A stretch of 55,114 nucleotides of DNA from an uncultured Spirochaetales bacterium (GCA_937991975.1 CALKLC010000123.1:1-55114), one strand, 5' to 3'; shown: positions 16,589 through 25,699, counted from the stretch's first letter. Notes: generated by a model not told the origin, from the letters alone. Numbers and translations: made by a program.

Positions 16589-18070
16589 CTAATAATGGAC
16601 TGCCCGCCAGAGATTTTTTGGCAAGCCGGCCATTCCCTCAAACCCCAAACGCTGTAAAGCTTTCCAGGCCTCTTCCTGACTTTGCATTAATACCTGTTCT
16701 TGATTGATATGAGGAATCTTTCTATTCCGCATGACCATCTTTCCATCCACCAGCACTGTATCCACATCAGAGGGGTACGCCTGGTATACTACCCGCAGAG
16801 GTTCCTGCCACAGGGGGTATAGATGCGGTTTTTGTACATCTATCAGTACCAGATCTGCCTTTTTCCCTACTTCGATCGAGCCAATCTGGTCCTCTAACCC
16901 CAGAGCCCTGGCTGCATGAATCGTTACCATCTCCAAAGCCTTCCCCGCGGGAAGCAGTTCAGGGTCTTTAAAATGCACCCGCTGAAGGCGGATCCCTACT
17001 CGCATTTTTTCGAATAAATCGTACGTTCTATCTGGTGCACTTGCATCGGAACAGAAGGTTACATTGCAGCCTGCATTCAGTAACTCTATAACAGGACAGC
17101 GGTTTAAAATGTAGGCGGTGGTACAGGGGCCGGAGCACACAGAAACGTTCTTCTGTGCCAGGATATTTACTTCTTCGCTGGAGATCCCTGTACAATGGGC
17201 TAAAGAGAGGTTTGGACCCAATAGAAAAGGAAAATGCTGCTGAGCAAAGAGGATATCTCCACCGTAGGAATGCCCGTGAATGGGCACCCCGTATTCTTCG
17301 GAAAGACGAAATACCTCTTTATGTTGAAAAATATGCTCTTCAAGGCTCAGCCCCTCCCTCTTTCCCACTCCCGAGGGAGTTGGGTAGCAAAGGATTCTTC
17401 CGTTGTAACACGAACGATACCGCTTGACGGCTTCTTCTGTTTTTGACAGGGCCTCTTTATGCGTGAGGGAGTATTCCTTGTATGTAGTATTGTTTTTCCA
17501 GATACGAAAGGTTTTTGGATAGGGCGGATTCGGGGGTCCAACCCCCAGAATATCCCGTATACCCACTTCTGCCATAGCCTCTACATGGGCGTCCCACGAT
17601 TCTGGATCGTCAAACCGGGGGTAGGAGCCAAACATGCTGAGGCCCGTGGTAATTCCTGCCTGGATTTTTTCTAGACCGGAAAGATAGGCTTCTGCTTTCC
17701 AGAACTCCGGCGTGGTGCCCTGGAAATACAGACGCTCCATCATGCTGTCCCAGCTGTCCCTCATGCCAGCTCCACCTTCGCCCAGCGTTTTCGTGAGGCC
17801 ATGACCCGCATGGGCATGGGAGTCAATAAGACCAGGAATTAAAACATTCCCCCTGCCATTTATAATGCGATCTTCTTGAAAGGAGTCTTTTGGGAAAGGG
17901 CAATCGGTCAAAGTCCCCACATACGCGATGGTAGAGCCTTTTACTACCACACAGCCGTCTTTCAGAACTCTTCTATCGCGGTCTAAAGTAATGATTGTAC
18001 AGTTTGCTATAAGGAGAGAATCCCTCTCTTCTTGATCTGGTTCTATACGGTCCGCATGGTAGCACGCCAT
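16589..18070 (-). CDS. Amidohydrolase-superfamily enzyme (ATZ/TRZ, SsnA-like), first of three
   Basis: 493 residues. Metal ligands of the amidohydrolase barrel are visible: 'DSHAHAGHG' (HxH, about 84-88), 'IHGHSYGG', 'LAHCTG' and 'FCSDASAPD'. The C-terminal beta-domain has 'GSIEVGKKADLVLIDVQKP'. Members hydrolyse or deaminate C-N bonds in cyclic or acyclic amines, using one divalent metal. The substrate is unassigned. An internal promoter with no Shine-Dalgarno lies just upstream, so this gene and the ABC importer can be transcribed apart from the first genes of the cluster. It is 28 bases ahead of the binding-protein gene. Confidence 0.85.
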   Translation of the reverse strand: MACYHADRIEPDQEERDSLLIANCTIITLDRDRRVLKDGCVVVKGSTIAYVGTLTDCPFPKDSFQEDRIINGRGNVLIPGLIDSHAHAGHGLTKTLGEGGAGMRDSWDSMMERLYFQGTTPEFWKAEAYLSGLEKIQAGITTGLSMFGSYPRFDDPESWDAHVEAMAEVGIRDILGVGPPNPPYPKTFRIWKNNTTYKEYSLTHKEALSKTEEAVKRYRSCYNGRILCYPTPSGVGKREGLSLEEHIFQHKEVFRLSEEYGVPIHGHSYGGDILFAQQHFPFLLGPNLSLAHCTGISSEEVNILAQKNVSVCSGPCTTAYILNRCPVIELLNAGCNVTFCSDASAPDRTYDLFEKMRVGIRLQRVHFKDPELLPAGKALEMVTIHAARALGLEDQIGSIEVGKKADLVLIDVQKPHLYPLWQEPLRVVYQAYPSDVDTVLVDGKMVMRNRKIPHINQEQVLMQSQEEAWKALQRLGFEGMAGLPKNLWRAVHY

Positions 18071-18081
18071 TCTATTTTTTT

Positions 18082-18110
18082 ATACTAAGGTGAGAACAGA
18101 AGAATGTCAA
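18082..18110 (-). promoter_or_regulatory. Internal promoter ahead of first amidohydrolase, near-leaderless
   Basis: Minus strand TTGACA (18110-18105), 17 bases, TAGTAT (18087-18082), with 11 bases to ATG 18070; an alternative TATAAA leaves eight. The -35 overlaps the stop codon of the upstream amidohydrolase gene. No Shine-Dalgarno sequence. Confidence 0.55.
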
Positions 18111-19546
18111 TCTAAACTTAAAGGGGCGATAGTGTTCAGACTCCTCCCCTTAGGATCCACGAAGGGAACCCGTTTAATCACCTGCTCCTGTGCTTGCTGC
18201 TCCCTTTTCTTGCTTTGTTCCCAATCCATCGTTTGGATGGTCCCGTTTTTTACAACAATTTCCCCATCGATGTACACATCCCGTACGGCCCTCTCAGCTG
18301 CGACAAAGACTAAACTTCGCAAAGGATCGTGAACTGGCAGCATGGACGGATGATGAAGATCGACCAGCACCAGATCGGCCTTGCATCCCGGGGCAAGACG
18401 TCCAATGTCATTCCTGAGTAAGGCCCGAGCCCCTCCTACCGTAGCTGCGAAAAATGCATCTTTAGTGGAAGTGTCAAACACCGATCCAGCGGAAACTCGG
18501 GCTAGATAGATTGCGTTTCGTATTTCTTCCAACATGTTGTAGGGATACGAATCCGTTCCAATGCCGAGATTGATTCCCGCTTTTCTGTATTTACCAAAGG
18601 TATGAAGACTCATTCCGGTACGAGCAAACACAGTAGGGCAGTGGGCTACGGAAACGTTATGGGCAGCGAGGCGGTACATATCTTCCTGACTGCGAAGGGG
18701 GGACCAGGGATGATGGTCGAGAAAGATGCCATGCCCCAGGGTGGTTCGTTCACTGAGGACTCCTAGTTCTTCTAACCATTGGATAGGGGAAATCCCGTGC
18801 CTGCGGAGAATCTCGTGCACTTCTATTAAAGTCTGCGCTCCATGGGTATGAAAAGGAACATTCAAGGCTACCGCCTGACGAAAAGCCTCCTGGAATAGAT
18901 CGGGTTTACAGGTATCGACCTGAGCTGGCATAATAATTCCGCCCAGCCTGCCCGAAGGATGGCTCCTGGCCTGTTGCACCGTTTGTATCGCTTTTTCTAG
19001 CCCCTCCCAGCCTGCTTTCTCGTTCCACTCGTAGCGGACTTCCCTTCCCTCTACATCCACCCATCGAGCCTGACGGAAACTCTCCGCTATATACACTCGT
19101 AAGCCGCTTCGCAAAAGGAGGTCCCATTTGCCGGGGAAACTTCTTGAAATATCCACCACAGTAGTGACACCGCTTCGAAGAAGTTCACAGAGAGCCCCTT
19201 CCACCGAATCTGGCGCCTCTTCATCCTCCATCTGTAAGAGGGAACTGTAGGAATACAAGGCATGACCATAGAGGGCCTTGGCCCCTATATCGTCAAAAAT
19301 TCCTTTATCTACACTGCCTCCGTATAGGTGACAGTGAAGATTTACTAACCCGGGCATCACTAAAAGATCCGTGCCAGAGATCTCTGTATCTACTTCTCCC
19401 TTGTATGCAGGTCCTATGTACTGAATGTGTTTCCCTTGAAAAACCACATCCAGGTTACGGCCGTACCGGTGTGTTTCTTTTTCCGCGTCCCAGTATATGA
19501 CCCAGGAAGCATTCCGTATAACTGTTGTAGTTCCTTTTTCTTTCAT
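18107..19546 (-). CDS. Amidohydrolase-superfamily enzyme, second of three
   Basis: 479 residues. It shows the HxH pair 'NLHCHLYGG' near 69-77, then 'PFHTHGAQT' near 233, 'TLGHGIFLDHHPW' near 265, 'SVAHCPTVFARTG' and the catalytic-Asp segment 'GIGTDSYPYN'. The C-terminal 'RLAPGCKADLVLVDLHHPSM' is the usual metal-hydrolase ending. It is about as distant from the two flanking amidohydrolases as they are from each other, so it is probably not a recent tandem copy. AAAGGA lies six bases from ATG 19546. The reaction, hydrolytic deamination or deacylation, cannot be chosen from the sequence. Confidence 0.85.
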   Translation of the reverse strand: MKEKGTTTVIRNASWVIYWDAEKETHRYGRNLDVVFQGKHIQYIGPAYKGEVDTEISGTDLLVMPGLVNLHCHLYGGSVDKGIFDDIGAKALYGHALYSYSSLLQMEDEEAPDSVEGALCELLRSGVTTVVDISRSFPGKWDLLLRSGLRVYIAESFRQARWVDVEGREVRYEWNEKAGWEGLEKAIQTVQQARSHPSGRLGGIIMPAQVDTCKPDLFQEAFRQAVALNVPFHTHGAQTLIEVHEILRRHGISPIQWLEELGVLSERTTLGHGIFLDHHPWSPLRSQEDMYRLAAHNVSVAHCPTVFARTGMSLHTFGKYRKAGINLGIGTDSYPYNMLEEIRNAIYLARVSAGSVFDTSTKDAFFAATVGGARALLRNDIGRLAPGCKADLVLVDLHHPSMLPVHDPLRSLVFVAAERAVRDVYIDGEIVVKNGTIQTMDWEQSKKREQQAQEQVIKRVPFVDPKGRSLNTIAPLSLD

Positions 19547-19559
19547 ACCCTATCCTTTG

Positions 19560-19958
19560 TCAGAATAGAACCTCCTGTATTTCGATCTGATACCCTTCGG
19601 GATCCTCGAATACAAAGGCTCTGATCTTCAACTCCCTGCTCTCAAAAATATCGGACAGGTTAGGTACAGAGATATTCTTACAGAACTCATACCAGGCATC
19701 CAGGTTAGATACCCTGATACAGATCTGCACGGGCTTTGCTGCCTCCCACCGATGCATTCCCCGCTTTTCATCTACGATACCCAGGTACCCGGCTTCAGAA
19801 ATGCGGTAGATTTTGCACCATCCTTGATCGATCGCCAGCGGAAACCGGAATACCTTCTCATAGAAATCAATTCCTTTCTGTAAGTCTCTGTAGTAGATGA
19901 AGGTTATGAATTTTTCAATGCTATGTAGATCGGGTGGCGGAACATCAGGCTTCATCAT
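19560..19958 (-). CDS. VOC (glyoxalase/bleomycin-resistance fold) protein
   Basis: 132 residues. The fold is seen in 'FITFIYYRDLQKGIDFYEKVF' at the start and 'IRAFVFEDPEGYQIEIQEV' at the end, where the last Glu is a metal ligand in active members. The VOC superfamily includes lyases, isomerases and dioxygenases, so the reaction is open. It overlaps the third amidohydrolase gene's stop by 14 bases and sits between two amidohydrolase genes. This suggests a step in the same pathway, such as isomerising or epimerising an intermediate. Confidence 0.8.
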   Translation of the reverse strand: MMKPDVPPPDLHSIEKFITFIYYRDLQKGIDFYEKVFRFPLAIDQGWCKIYRISEAGYLGIVDEKRGMHRWEAAKPVQICIRVSNLDAWYEFCKNISVPNLSDIFESRELKIRAFVFEDPEGYQIEIQEVLF

Positions 19959-21486
19959 TTTTTTCTCCTTCGTTGTTCATGTAATAGAATGGTTTTTTGC
20001 AGACCTGCTCGATTTCCTTTGCCTGGCTGGCAAAATACCGGGTAAGGGCCTGTTTTAACGAACGCAAGCTCTCCTGCGCTTTCTCGAATTGGTCGGCATA
20101 GTCCAAAGGGATGGATTCTTTCAGTTTCGTGAGGACTTCTGTTTTATCTATCTGGGTAAGCTTTCCGTTCTCCAGCACGATCTTGCCGCCGATCAGCACA
20201 TGGGTAATGTGGGATTTCCTGCCCCTCTGCAGAAGCACCTCCACAGGATCATGATAAGGGTATGTAAAAGGTTCTGTCATACGAGTGTAGTCCAGGAGAA
20301 CTACGTCTGCAGGCTTCCCTACCTCTAGTTTCCCTATCTGGAGACCGATGCAACGTGCCCCTCCTTCGGTAACCATGTGAAATACTTCCCTACTGCCCAG
20401 ACACCCGGAACCGGGGACATGGTCTACCACACGGTGAAGTTTTGCCGCCATGCGAGCCTCTTCTATAAAGTCTCTCTCGTCACCGAACTCCTTATCGTCC
20501 ATCCCTATGCCGACGGTAACCCCTGCCTTCCATAGAGGCCATACGGGACTGATCCCGTTACGTACTCGCAGGTTGCAGGAGGGGTGATGCGTAACATTCA
20601 CACCCGTTTGGCGGAGGGTGTGCACATCTTCTTTTGTGATCCAGACACAGTGACCTAACGTTACATGGGGCCCGAGGATCCCCTTTTCAGCCATCCAGGC
20701 GATCAGCGTCTTGCCGTACTTTTTCAGTCCATAGAGGAACTGGTGGGGTGTTTGCTGTACATGGGTAAACAGCATTTTATTTTCCCTTCGGGCCCTGCGA
20801 TCTATTTCATAGAGAACTTCTTCCTCTACCCACTGGGGAGCCATGGGACCGTGATGGATCTGCATTTTGTCTGTGCTAAAATCCTTACTCAGCGAGTCTA
20901 CTGTATCGAAGTACCGCTCGGGAGAGAATTGCTTCGAGTTCTGCATGATCGCTTCCGCTTTCTTACGGTCTTCCATACTGAGGGAGGCAAGGAAGGGTTC
21001 CTGGTCACCATACACAAAGGTGTTCACATAGGACAGTGCAGGGGCAAAGGCTACACGGAGATCACTGGCCTGGTACGCTTTTAAAATATTACCCATTTCT
21101 TCCCCTGCCTGCAGGGGGCTCGTAGGAGTATGGTTGTGCATAACAGCGGTAACCCCGGATTCTATCAGGAGAATAGCCTGCCATAAGGTATCCCAGTACA
21201 GGCTAACAGGGGGGTATTTTCGGAACTTCCACACCTCCAGCGTGTCATCCACTGCTCCTCGCTGAAAATCTGTAATGCCCCGTCCATGGCCGTGGGCATT
21301 GATCAGCCCGGGGATAATAAGGGAATCAGCACTCCCTACTGTACGATCGGGACGATATTGTTCTACTAGCTCCCGGTAGGGGCCCAAAGCCTGAATCACA
21401 CCATCTTGAATATAAACGGCGCCCCCCTCCATCGTGGTTCGGCTGTCGGGTATTACATACTTTCCATAGAGTAAAAGACTGCTCAT
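19945..21486 (-). CDS. Amidohydrolase-superfamily enzyme, third of three
   Basis: 513 residues. Metal-binding motifs: 'NAHGHGRGI' near 63-71, 'LFTHVQQTP', 'TLGHCVWIT' near 274, and 'GIGMDDKEFGDER' carrying the catalytic Asp. The C-terminal beta-sandwich has 'GKLEVGKPADVVLLDYTRM'. The region between HxH and the next His is longer and different from its two neighbours, suggesting a distinct substrate. ATG 21486 overlaps the hydantoinase-like gene's stop by four bases, a sign of translational coupling. Confidence 0.83.
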   Translation of the reverse strand: MSSLLLYGKYVIPDSRTTMEGGAVYIQDGVIQALGPYRELVEQYRPDRTVGSADSLIIPGLINAHGHGRGITDFQRGAVDDTLEVWKFRKYPPVSLYWDTLWQAILLIESGVTAVMHNHTPTSPLQAGEEMGNILKAYQASDLRVAFAPALSYVNTFVYGDQEPFLASLSMEDRKKAEAIMQNSKQFSPERYFDTVDSLSKDFSTDKMQIHHGPMAPQWVEEEVLYEIDRRARRENKMLFTHVQQTPHQFLYGLKKYGKTLIAWMAEKGILGPHVTLGHCVWITKEDVHTLRQTGVNVTHHPSCNLRVRNGISPVWPLWKAGVTVGIGMDDKEFGDERDFIEEARMAAKLHRVVDHVPGSGCLGSREVFHMVTEGGARCIGLQIGKLEVGKPADVVLLDYTRMTEPFTYPYHDPVEVLLQRGRKSHITHVLIGGKIVLENGKLTQIDKTEVLTKLKESIPLDYADQFEKAQESLRSLKQALTRYFASQAKEIEQVCKKPFYYMNNEGEKNDEA

Positions 21487-22871
21487 ACTTGCCTCCGTGT
21501 ATGAAAGGCGGCGTAGGATGAGGGGTGTTCCCCCTGCGGGATGTATTTCCCCTGCCCATCTTGTGCGACTAGTTTTTCTTTCTGTACTACCGGCTGTCCT
21601 CTCTGGTATACAGCCTCCAGGGATCCTTCGATACGCAATCCCTCATACAGGGTGTATCCTGCTTTAGAATGCTGTGTGGATCCCTGTAAAATGTAAGGTT
21701 TTCGTGGGTCTACCAGTACAAAATCGGCGTCGCTCCCTGGTTCCAGCGTCCCTTTCTTTGGATACAAACCAAAAATACGAGCCGGGTTTTCTGCCAAACA
21801 CCGAACAAGCTGGGGGAGAGTGAGGAACCCCTCCACAAAGCCTTTCTGATACAAGGTGTAGAACAAGGTCTCCGCCTGCGGCGAACCATAGCCGGCTGCA
21901 AGAAAGTCATCGGTGATTTTCTTTGTCTTTGGAGCATGATCGCTGGCTACCACATCGATTTCGCCGTACTTTAGGCCCTCCCATAATTGGTGGTTATCCT
22001 CCTTTGTGCGCAAAGGAGGGCCAATTTTTGCTAAAGGCCCCCACTTCTGGAAGTCTTCTTCGGTTAAAAGGAGGTACTGGGGGCAGGTTTCTGCGTATAC
22101 TGTTTGTCCCCTTTCCCGGGCTCTGCGAATGGGTTCCATTCCTTTCCCGATACTGATATGGGGGATGTATAGGGGGCAAGAACAAACCCGCGCGATGGCA
22201 ATGGCTCGGTTGATTGCTTCCTCCTCTAACTCTGCGGGTCGAACTTTTACAAAAACCTCTTTGGCAGGAACACCTAGTTTTTGGTATTTATCCTCCAGGT
22301 AATCGGTCACCAACCCGTTCTCCGCGTGAACCATCACCATGCCCCCGTGTGCAGCTGCTAAATCCATGGCTGCTGCCAGGTAGTAGTCGGTTGTCATTCT
22401 TCCCAGTTTGGCATAGGTCATGAACATTTTGAAACTTTTCACCCCGTAGGGGAATGCACGAGGGATATCCATGTACTGTTTTTCCACCTGAAATAACCCC
22501 AAATGAAAGGCGTAATCGATACAGGAACCCTTAGCCTTTTCAAAAGCAGTATCTAGAGCTTGTTCGACTGTCTCCCCCGGGAAAGCATACGCGTAGTGTA
22601 TAACGGTAGTCGTACCCCCGTAGGCAGCCACCTGGGGGAGGCTTACAAAATCGTCTTCATAGTACGGATGGGTGTGGGCATCGATAAAACCCGGCAATAC
22701 ATACATTCCAGAAGCATCTATTACTTCCTTTGCCTCTGCCTCTGAAAGTTCCTCTCCTATAGCTGCAATCTTCCCACTCACAATACCTAAAGTGCTATTT
22801 TGGTATCCCTTTCCCGTGACAACGAGTCCGTTCTTCACAATTAAATCTAATTTTCCCCGTTTTACTTCCAT
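21483..22871 (-). CDS. Hydantoinase / dihydropyrimidinase-family cyclic amidohydrolase
   Basis: 462 residues, normal for D-hydantoinase, dihydropyrimidinase and allantoinase. All binuclear-metal ligands are visible: 'DAHTHP' near 64-69, carboxylated Lys in 'YGVKSFKMFMTYA' near 148, 'MVHAENG', 'IPHIS' and Asp in 'ASDHAPK'. The family opens cyclic amides such as hydantoins, dihydropyrimidines or allantoin to N-carbamoyl compounds. It is the first gene of the long minus-strand cluster, next to a divergent IclR regulator. An M20-type carbamoylase and a hydantoin racemase elsewhere in the window could complete a hydantoin pathway. Hydantoinase versus dihydropyrimidinase cannot be decided by eye. 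Confidence 0.87.
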   Translation of the reverse strand: MEVKRGKLDLIVKNGLVVTGKGYQNSTLGIVSGKIAAIGEELSEAEAKEVIDASGMYVLPGFIDAHTHPYYEDDFVSLPQVAAYGGTTTVIHYAYAFPGETVEQALDTAFEKAKGSCIDYAFHLGLFQVEKQYMDIPRAFPYGVKSFKMFMTYAKLGRMTTDYYLAAAMDLAAAHGGMVMVHAENGLVTDYLEDKYQKLGVPAKEVFVKVRPAELEEEAINRAIAIARVCSCPLYIPHISIGKGMEPIRRARERGQTVYAETCPQYLLLTEEDFQKWGPLAKIGPPLRTKEDNHQLWEGLKYGEIDVVASDHAPKTKKITDDFLAAGYGSPQAETLFYTLYQKGFVEGFLTLPQLVRCLAENPARIFGLYPKKGTLEPGSDADFVLVDPRKPYILQGSTQHSKAGYTLYEGLRIEGSLEAVYQRGQPVVQKEKLVAQDGQGKYIPQGEHPSSYAAFHTRRQV

Positions 22872-22874
22872 TCC

Positions 22875-22903
22875 TTGATTCCCCCTGTCCTTTATCCTAT
22901 ACT
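22875..22903 (+). promoter_or_regulatory. Promoter of iclR-family gene, leaderless type
   Basis: TTGATT, 17 bases, TATACT, then 'acccct' and ATG 22910. Six-base gap, no Shine-Dalgarno. It overlaps the opposing hydantoinase promoter. Confidence 0.65.
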
Positions 22904-22924
22904 ACCCCTATGATACACGTTGAA
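22896..22924 (-). promoter_or_regulatory. Promoter candidate for the hydantoinase-led cluster
   Basis: Minus strand TTCAAC (22924-22919), 17 bases, TATAGG (22901-22896). Its -10 shares bases with the iclR -10, so the two promoters face each other and cannot both be occupied. This suits autoregulation by the IclR protein. Confidence 0.4.
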
Positions 22925-23722
22925 AAGCCTGTAGGTATCGCATCAGTTCGATCTTTAGATAAAGCTTTATCAATACTGGAGCTCATTGGCACAAAAAGCT
23001 CTCCTATTGATCTTGCCACCCTTTCTAGAGAAGCCCGTATGCCAAAAACCACTACCCTTCGGATGCTTTCCACCCTGGTCAAACGAAATTTCCTTTCTTA
23101 CGATCCCCATGCAAAAACCTACACTCTTGGCATCTCTCTTATCTATTTAGGTAAAAAGGCAGAAGAGCACTTCAGCCTGACCCGGATCCTCCGGCCATTC
23201 CTTCTAGAAATATCGAACGAGGTACAGGAAACGGCTTCTCTTGTCTTGTTGGAGTACGATACGGCAGTGTACATAGACCAGATTATTAGTAAAAACCTCA
23301 TTCGAGCGGTTCCTTCTGTGGGGGCCCACTTAAACCTGTACTGCACTGCCTCGGGAAAACTTTTCCTTAGTCAATTCTCCCATGAACAGCTGGAAGATTA
23401 TTTGCAAACCCATCCCTTAACTCCCTTAACCCCAAAAACCATAACCGACCCTAACCTTTTAAAACAAGAATTAGAAAAAATCCGCGCACAGGGATATAGC
23501 ACAGACGATGAAGAGACAGAAATTGGAGGCTTCTGCATTGCCGTTCCCATATGGAATCAGATGGGAGACCTCGCAGCTGTGTTCAGTATCACGGGTCCCG
23601 CGGAACGGATCCGATCGAAGCAAATATCCCATATAGCCTCTTACCTAAAAGCGGTTTCTGAAAAAGCTTCCGAAGCCCTTGGTTTTAAGCAAAGGAAAGG
23701 TTCTCCTGCAGGGCCTAAGTAG
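22910..23722 (+). CDS. IclR-family transcriptional regulator
   Basis: 270 residues. A winged helix-turn-helix (about 8-70: 'SLDKALSILELIGTKSSPIDLATLSREARMP...') precedes the IclR effector domain (about 85-255). The conserved end is 'GFCIAVPIWNQMGDLAAVFSITGP'. IclR regulators bind 15-bp palindromes of the TGGAA-N5-TTCCA type and respond to small carboxylates such as glyoxylate, pyruvate or aromatic acids. It is divergent from the hydantoinase cluster and next to the TRAP transporter genes. Two IclR-box-like palindromes lie at the larA-like and acyl-CoA synthetase promoters, so it may control those too. Codon use looks more AT-rich than in the flanking housekeeping genes. Confidence 0.92.
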   Translation: MIHVEKPVGIASVRSLDKALSILELIGTKSSPIDLATLSREARMPKTTTLRMLSTLVKRNFLSYDPHAKTYTLGISLIYLGKKAEEHFSLTRILRPFLLEISNEVQETASLVLLEYDTAVYIDQIISKNLIRAVPSVGAHLNLYCTASGKLFLSQFSHEQLEDYLQTHPLTPLTPKTITDPNLLKQELEKIRAQGYSTDDEETEIGGFCIAVPIWNQMGDLAAVFSITGPAERIRSKQISHIASYLKAVSEKASEALGFKQRKGSPAGPK

Positions 23723-23747
23723 GTCATAAAGGAAGCAACCTATACCC

Positions 23748-25064
23748 TCATTTTAACAATAGATTCGGCAGCCAGGTGGCGATTCCCGGAAACAATAGCA
23801 ATGCGACCAAAACAATGAGATCACATACTACAAAAGGCCAGATTCCCGCGAAGATATCCTCTAGACTCACGTCTTTCCCTGCCACTCCCTTCATGGCAAA
23901 CACATTTAAGCCTACCGGCGGGGTAACCGCACCAATTTCGGTCATTTTCAGGCAGATCACCCCAAACCAAATCGGGTCGTATCCCAGGCGGAGGATAATC
24001 GGATATACAATGGGAAGGGTAAGGGCATAGATCCCTACAGGAACCATGATCATTCCCAGGAAGAACATCAAAAGGACTATGGCAAGTAGAATGACAAAAC
24101 TCGGAACGGGTAGTGCGTCGATCATGCGGGATAATTCCGCGGGGAGTCGGGTGATGGCCAGCACCCTGCTGTAATATAGAGCGCCGATATTGATTAAAAA
24201 GATCATAGCCGTTGTATTGGCGGAATCCTTCATAGCCATTACCACTTCACGGAAACTTTTTACGTCTTTTAACCTCCAGCCAATGAATAAAGTGGCAAAA
24301 GACCCTGCCGCGGCAGCTTCGGTAGGGGTAAACAGTCCTCCATACATGCCGCCCAGCACTATCAATGCAACCAGAGCTATCGGCCATAGTTGGGAACCTT
24401 CAGAGAGGCGCTTGGAAAAGGACCAGCTTTCTTTTTCGAAGCGTGGGGCCAATTGGGGATTTTTCTTAACCCTATAGATGATCATCAGAGAGTAGACAGT
24501 AGCGGTAATCAACCCCGGGATAATACCTGCGGCGAATAATTTCCCCACGGAGGTTTGGGTAAACATCGCATAGATAATGAACATCATGCTGGGAGGAATC
24601 ATGGAAGCAAAGGTTCCCGCGGAAGCTATGCAACCTGTGGCGAGCTTTTTATCGTAATTGTATTTTGCCATCTCCGGAAGAGCGAGCTTTCCAAAAATAG
24701 CTGTAGCGGCGATGGATGACCCGGAGATTGCTCCAAAAGCGGCGCAGCCGAAACAGGTAGCCACACCTAAGGAACCTGGTACGCCGTGGGTTAAACCATA
24801 TACGCCCCTGAATGCTCTTGCCGCAAAGCTTCCGATGCCCGCAAAAGCTCCCATTAAGATAAACAAAGGGATACATGCCCACGTAGGGGTAGCTATAGCA
24901 TGGTATGCAGTTTGACTTAAGAGGGAGAGTGCTCCATTCAGCCCTATTAGAATCCCGCTTCCAAGGAGGCCGCTAAGAATAAAGGCTGTTCCAATCGGTA
25001 TACCCAGAGTCATGGTAAAAAGTAGAAGCAGTATGGTTAAGGATCCGATGGTAAGAAAATTCAT
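23748..25064 (-). CDS. TRAP transporter large permease (DctM-like)
   Basis: 438 residues with about twelve hydrophobic segments and the DctM signatures 'MTLGIPIGTAFILSGLLG', 'FILMGAFAGIGSFAARAFRG' and 'GAISGSSIAATAIFGKLALPEM'. It forms the sodium-driven transport channel for a carboxylate-containing ligand delivered by the DctP-like protein. It lies twelve bases behind dctQ-like. Stop codons of this gene and iclR converge with 25 bases between them and no evident terminator. Confidence 0.93.
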   Translation of the reverse strand: MNFLTIGSLTILLLLFTMTLGIPIGTAFILSGLLGSGILIGLNGALSLLSQTAYHAIATPTWACIPLFILMGAFAGIGSFAARAFRGVYGLTHGVPGSLGVATCFGCAAFGAISGSSIAATAIFGKLALPEMAKYNYDKKLATGCIASAGTFASMIPPSMMFIIYAMFTQTSVGKLFAAGIIPGLITATVYSLMIIYRVKKNPQLAPRFEKESWSFSKRLSEGSQLWPIALVALIVLGGMYGGLFTPTEAAAAGSFATLFIGWRLKDVKSFREVVMAMKDSANTTAMIFLINIGALYYSRVLAITRLPAELSRMIDALPVPSFVILLAIVLLMFFLGMIMVPVGIYALTLPIVYPIILRLGYDPIWFGVICLKMTEIGAVTPPVGLNVFAMKGVAGKDVSLEDIFAGIWPFVVCDLIVLVALLLFPGIATWLPNLLLK

Positions 25065-25076
25065 ACGATACTCTCC

Positions 25077-25613
25077 CTAAAATGAAACATCCGAGGGTAA
25101 ATCAGGAGTTTCCGCCTGTTTAGCAAAAGGATCTTCCGCATATCGGGCATTCTTTATACTGGTTGCCGTATTCATCAGGATGGACGTTAAATAAAAAAAT
25201 AATCCAATGACAATCAACACTTTGACTGGCCAGATGGGCAGTTGTACTGTCCCGGCAACTGCTTCATTGGTACGGTACGCGATCAAGGTGTTCCTGCCCA
25301 TTTCATAAAGGAATATACTCACTACCCCTAATTGGATAACATTGATTAGTACCAGCAGGAGTTTCTTTATTTTCCAGGGCAAAAAGTGTAAGAAAATCTC
25401 GATTCGAACGTTTTCGTCGTTCTCTTCACACCGGGCAAGACCCAGATAGATCACCACCATCATGACAAATACCGACATTTCGGCTATCCCCTGGAAGGGC
25501 TTGTCTATACCACGGCTTACAATGTCAAGGAGGAGCAAGGCCATCATGAGAAGCATAAGCCATCCGGAAAAAGCGGACAAGAACTCGTTTATTGTATGCA
25601 AGACTTTGCGCAT
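25077..25613 (-). CDS. TRAP transporter small permease (DctQ-like)
   Basis: 178 residues with four membrane segments. Family marks are 'LLLLDIVSRGIDKPFQGIAEMSVF' near 27-50 and 'GLARCEENDENVRIEIFL' near 58-75. It is the small membrane subunit that pairs with DctM. The C-terminal tail (about 150-178) is polar. AAAGGGGGG precedes ATG 25613. The gene lies beyond a hairpin in the dctP-dctQ gap. Confidence 0.9.
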   Translation of the reverse strand: MRKVLHTINEFLSAFSGWLMLLMMALLLLDIVSRGIDKPFQGIAEMSVFVMMVVIYLGLARCEENDENVRIEIFLHFLPWKIKKLLLVLINVIQLGVVSIFLYEMGRNTLIAYRTNEAVAGTVQLPIWPVKVLIVIGLFFYLTSILMNTATSIKNARYAEDPFAKQAETPDLPSDVSF

Positions 25614-25640
25614 TTTAACACCCCCCTTTCAGCATAGTAC

Positions 25641-25677
25641 AAAAAATCGCATATGGGATACCCTCCCATATGCGATT
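25641..25677 (-). terminator. Strong hairpin with T run between dctP-like and dctQ-like genes
   Basis: On the minus strand AATCGCATATGGG pairs perfectly with CCCATATGCGATT (13 bp, 7-base loop) and is followed by TTTTTT. It has all parts of an intrinsic terminator, 22 bases after the dctP-like stop. Partial termination here would leave the binding protein in excess over the permeases. Confidence 0.75.
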
Positions 25678-25699
25678 GATGCGATCGAAAAGCAGGGCG

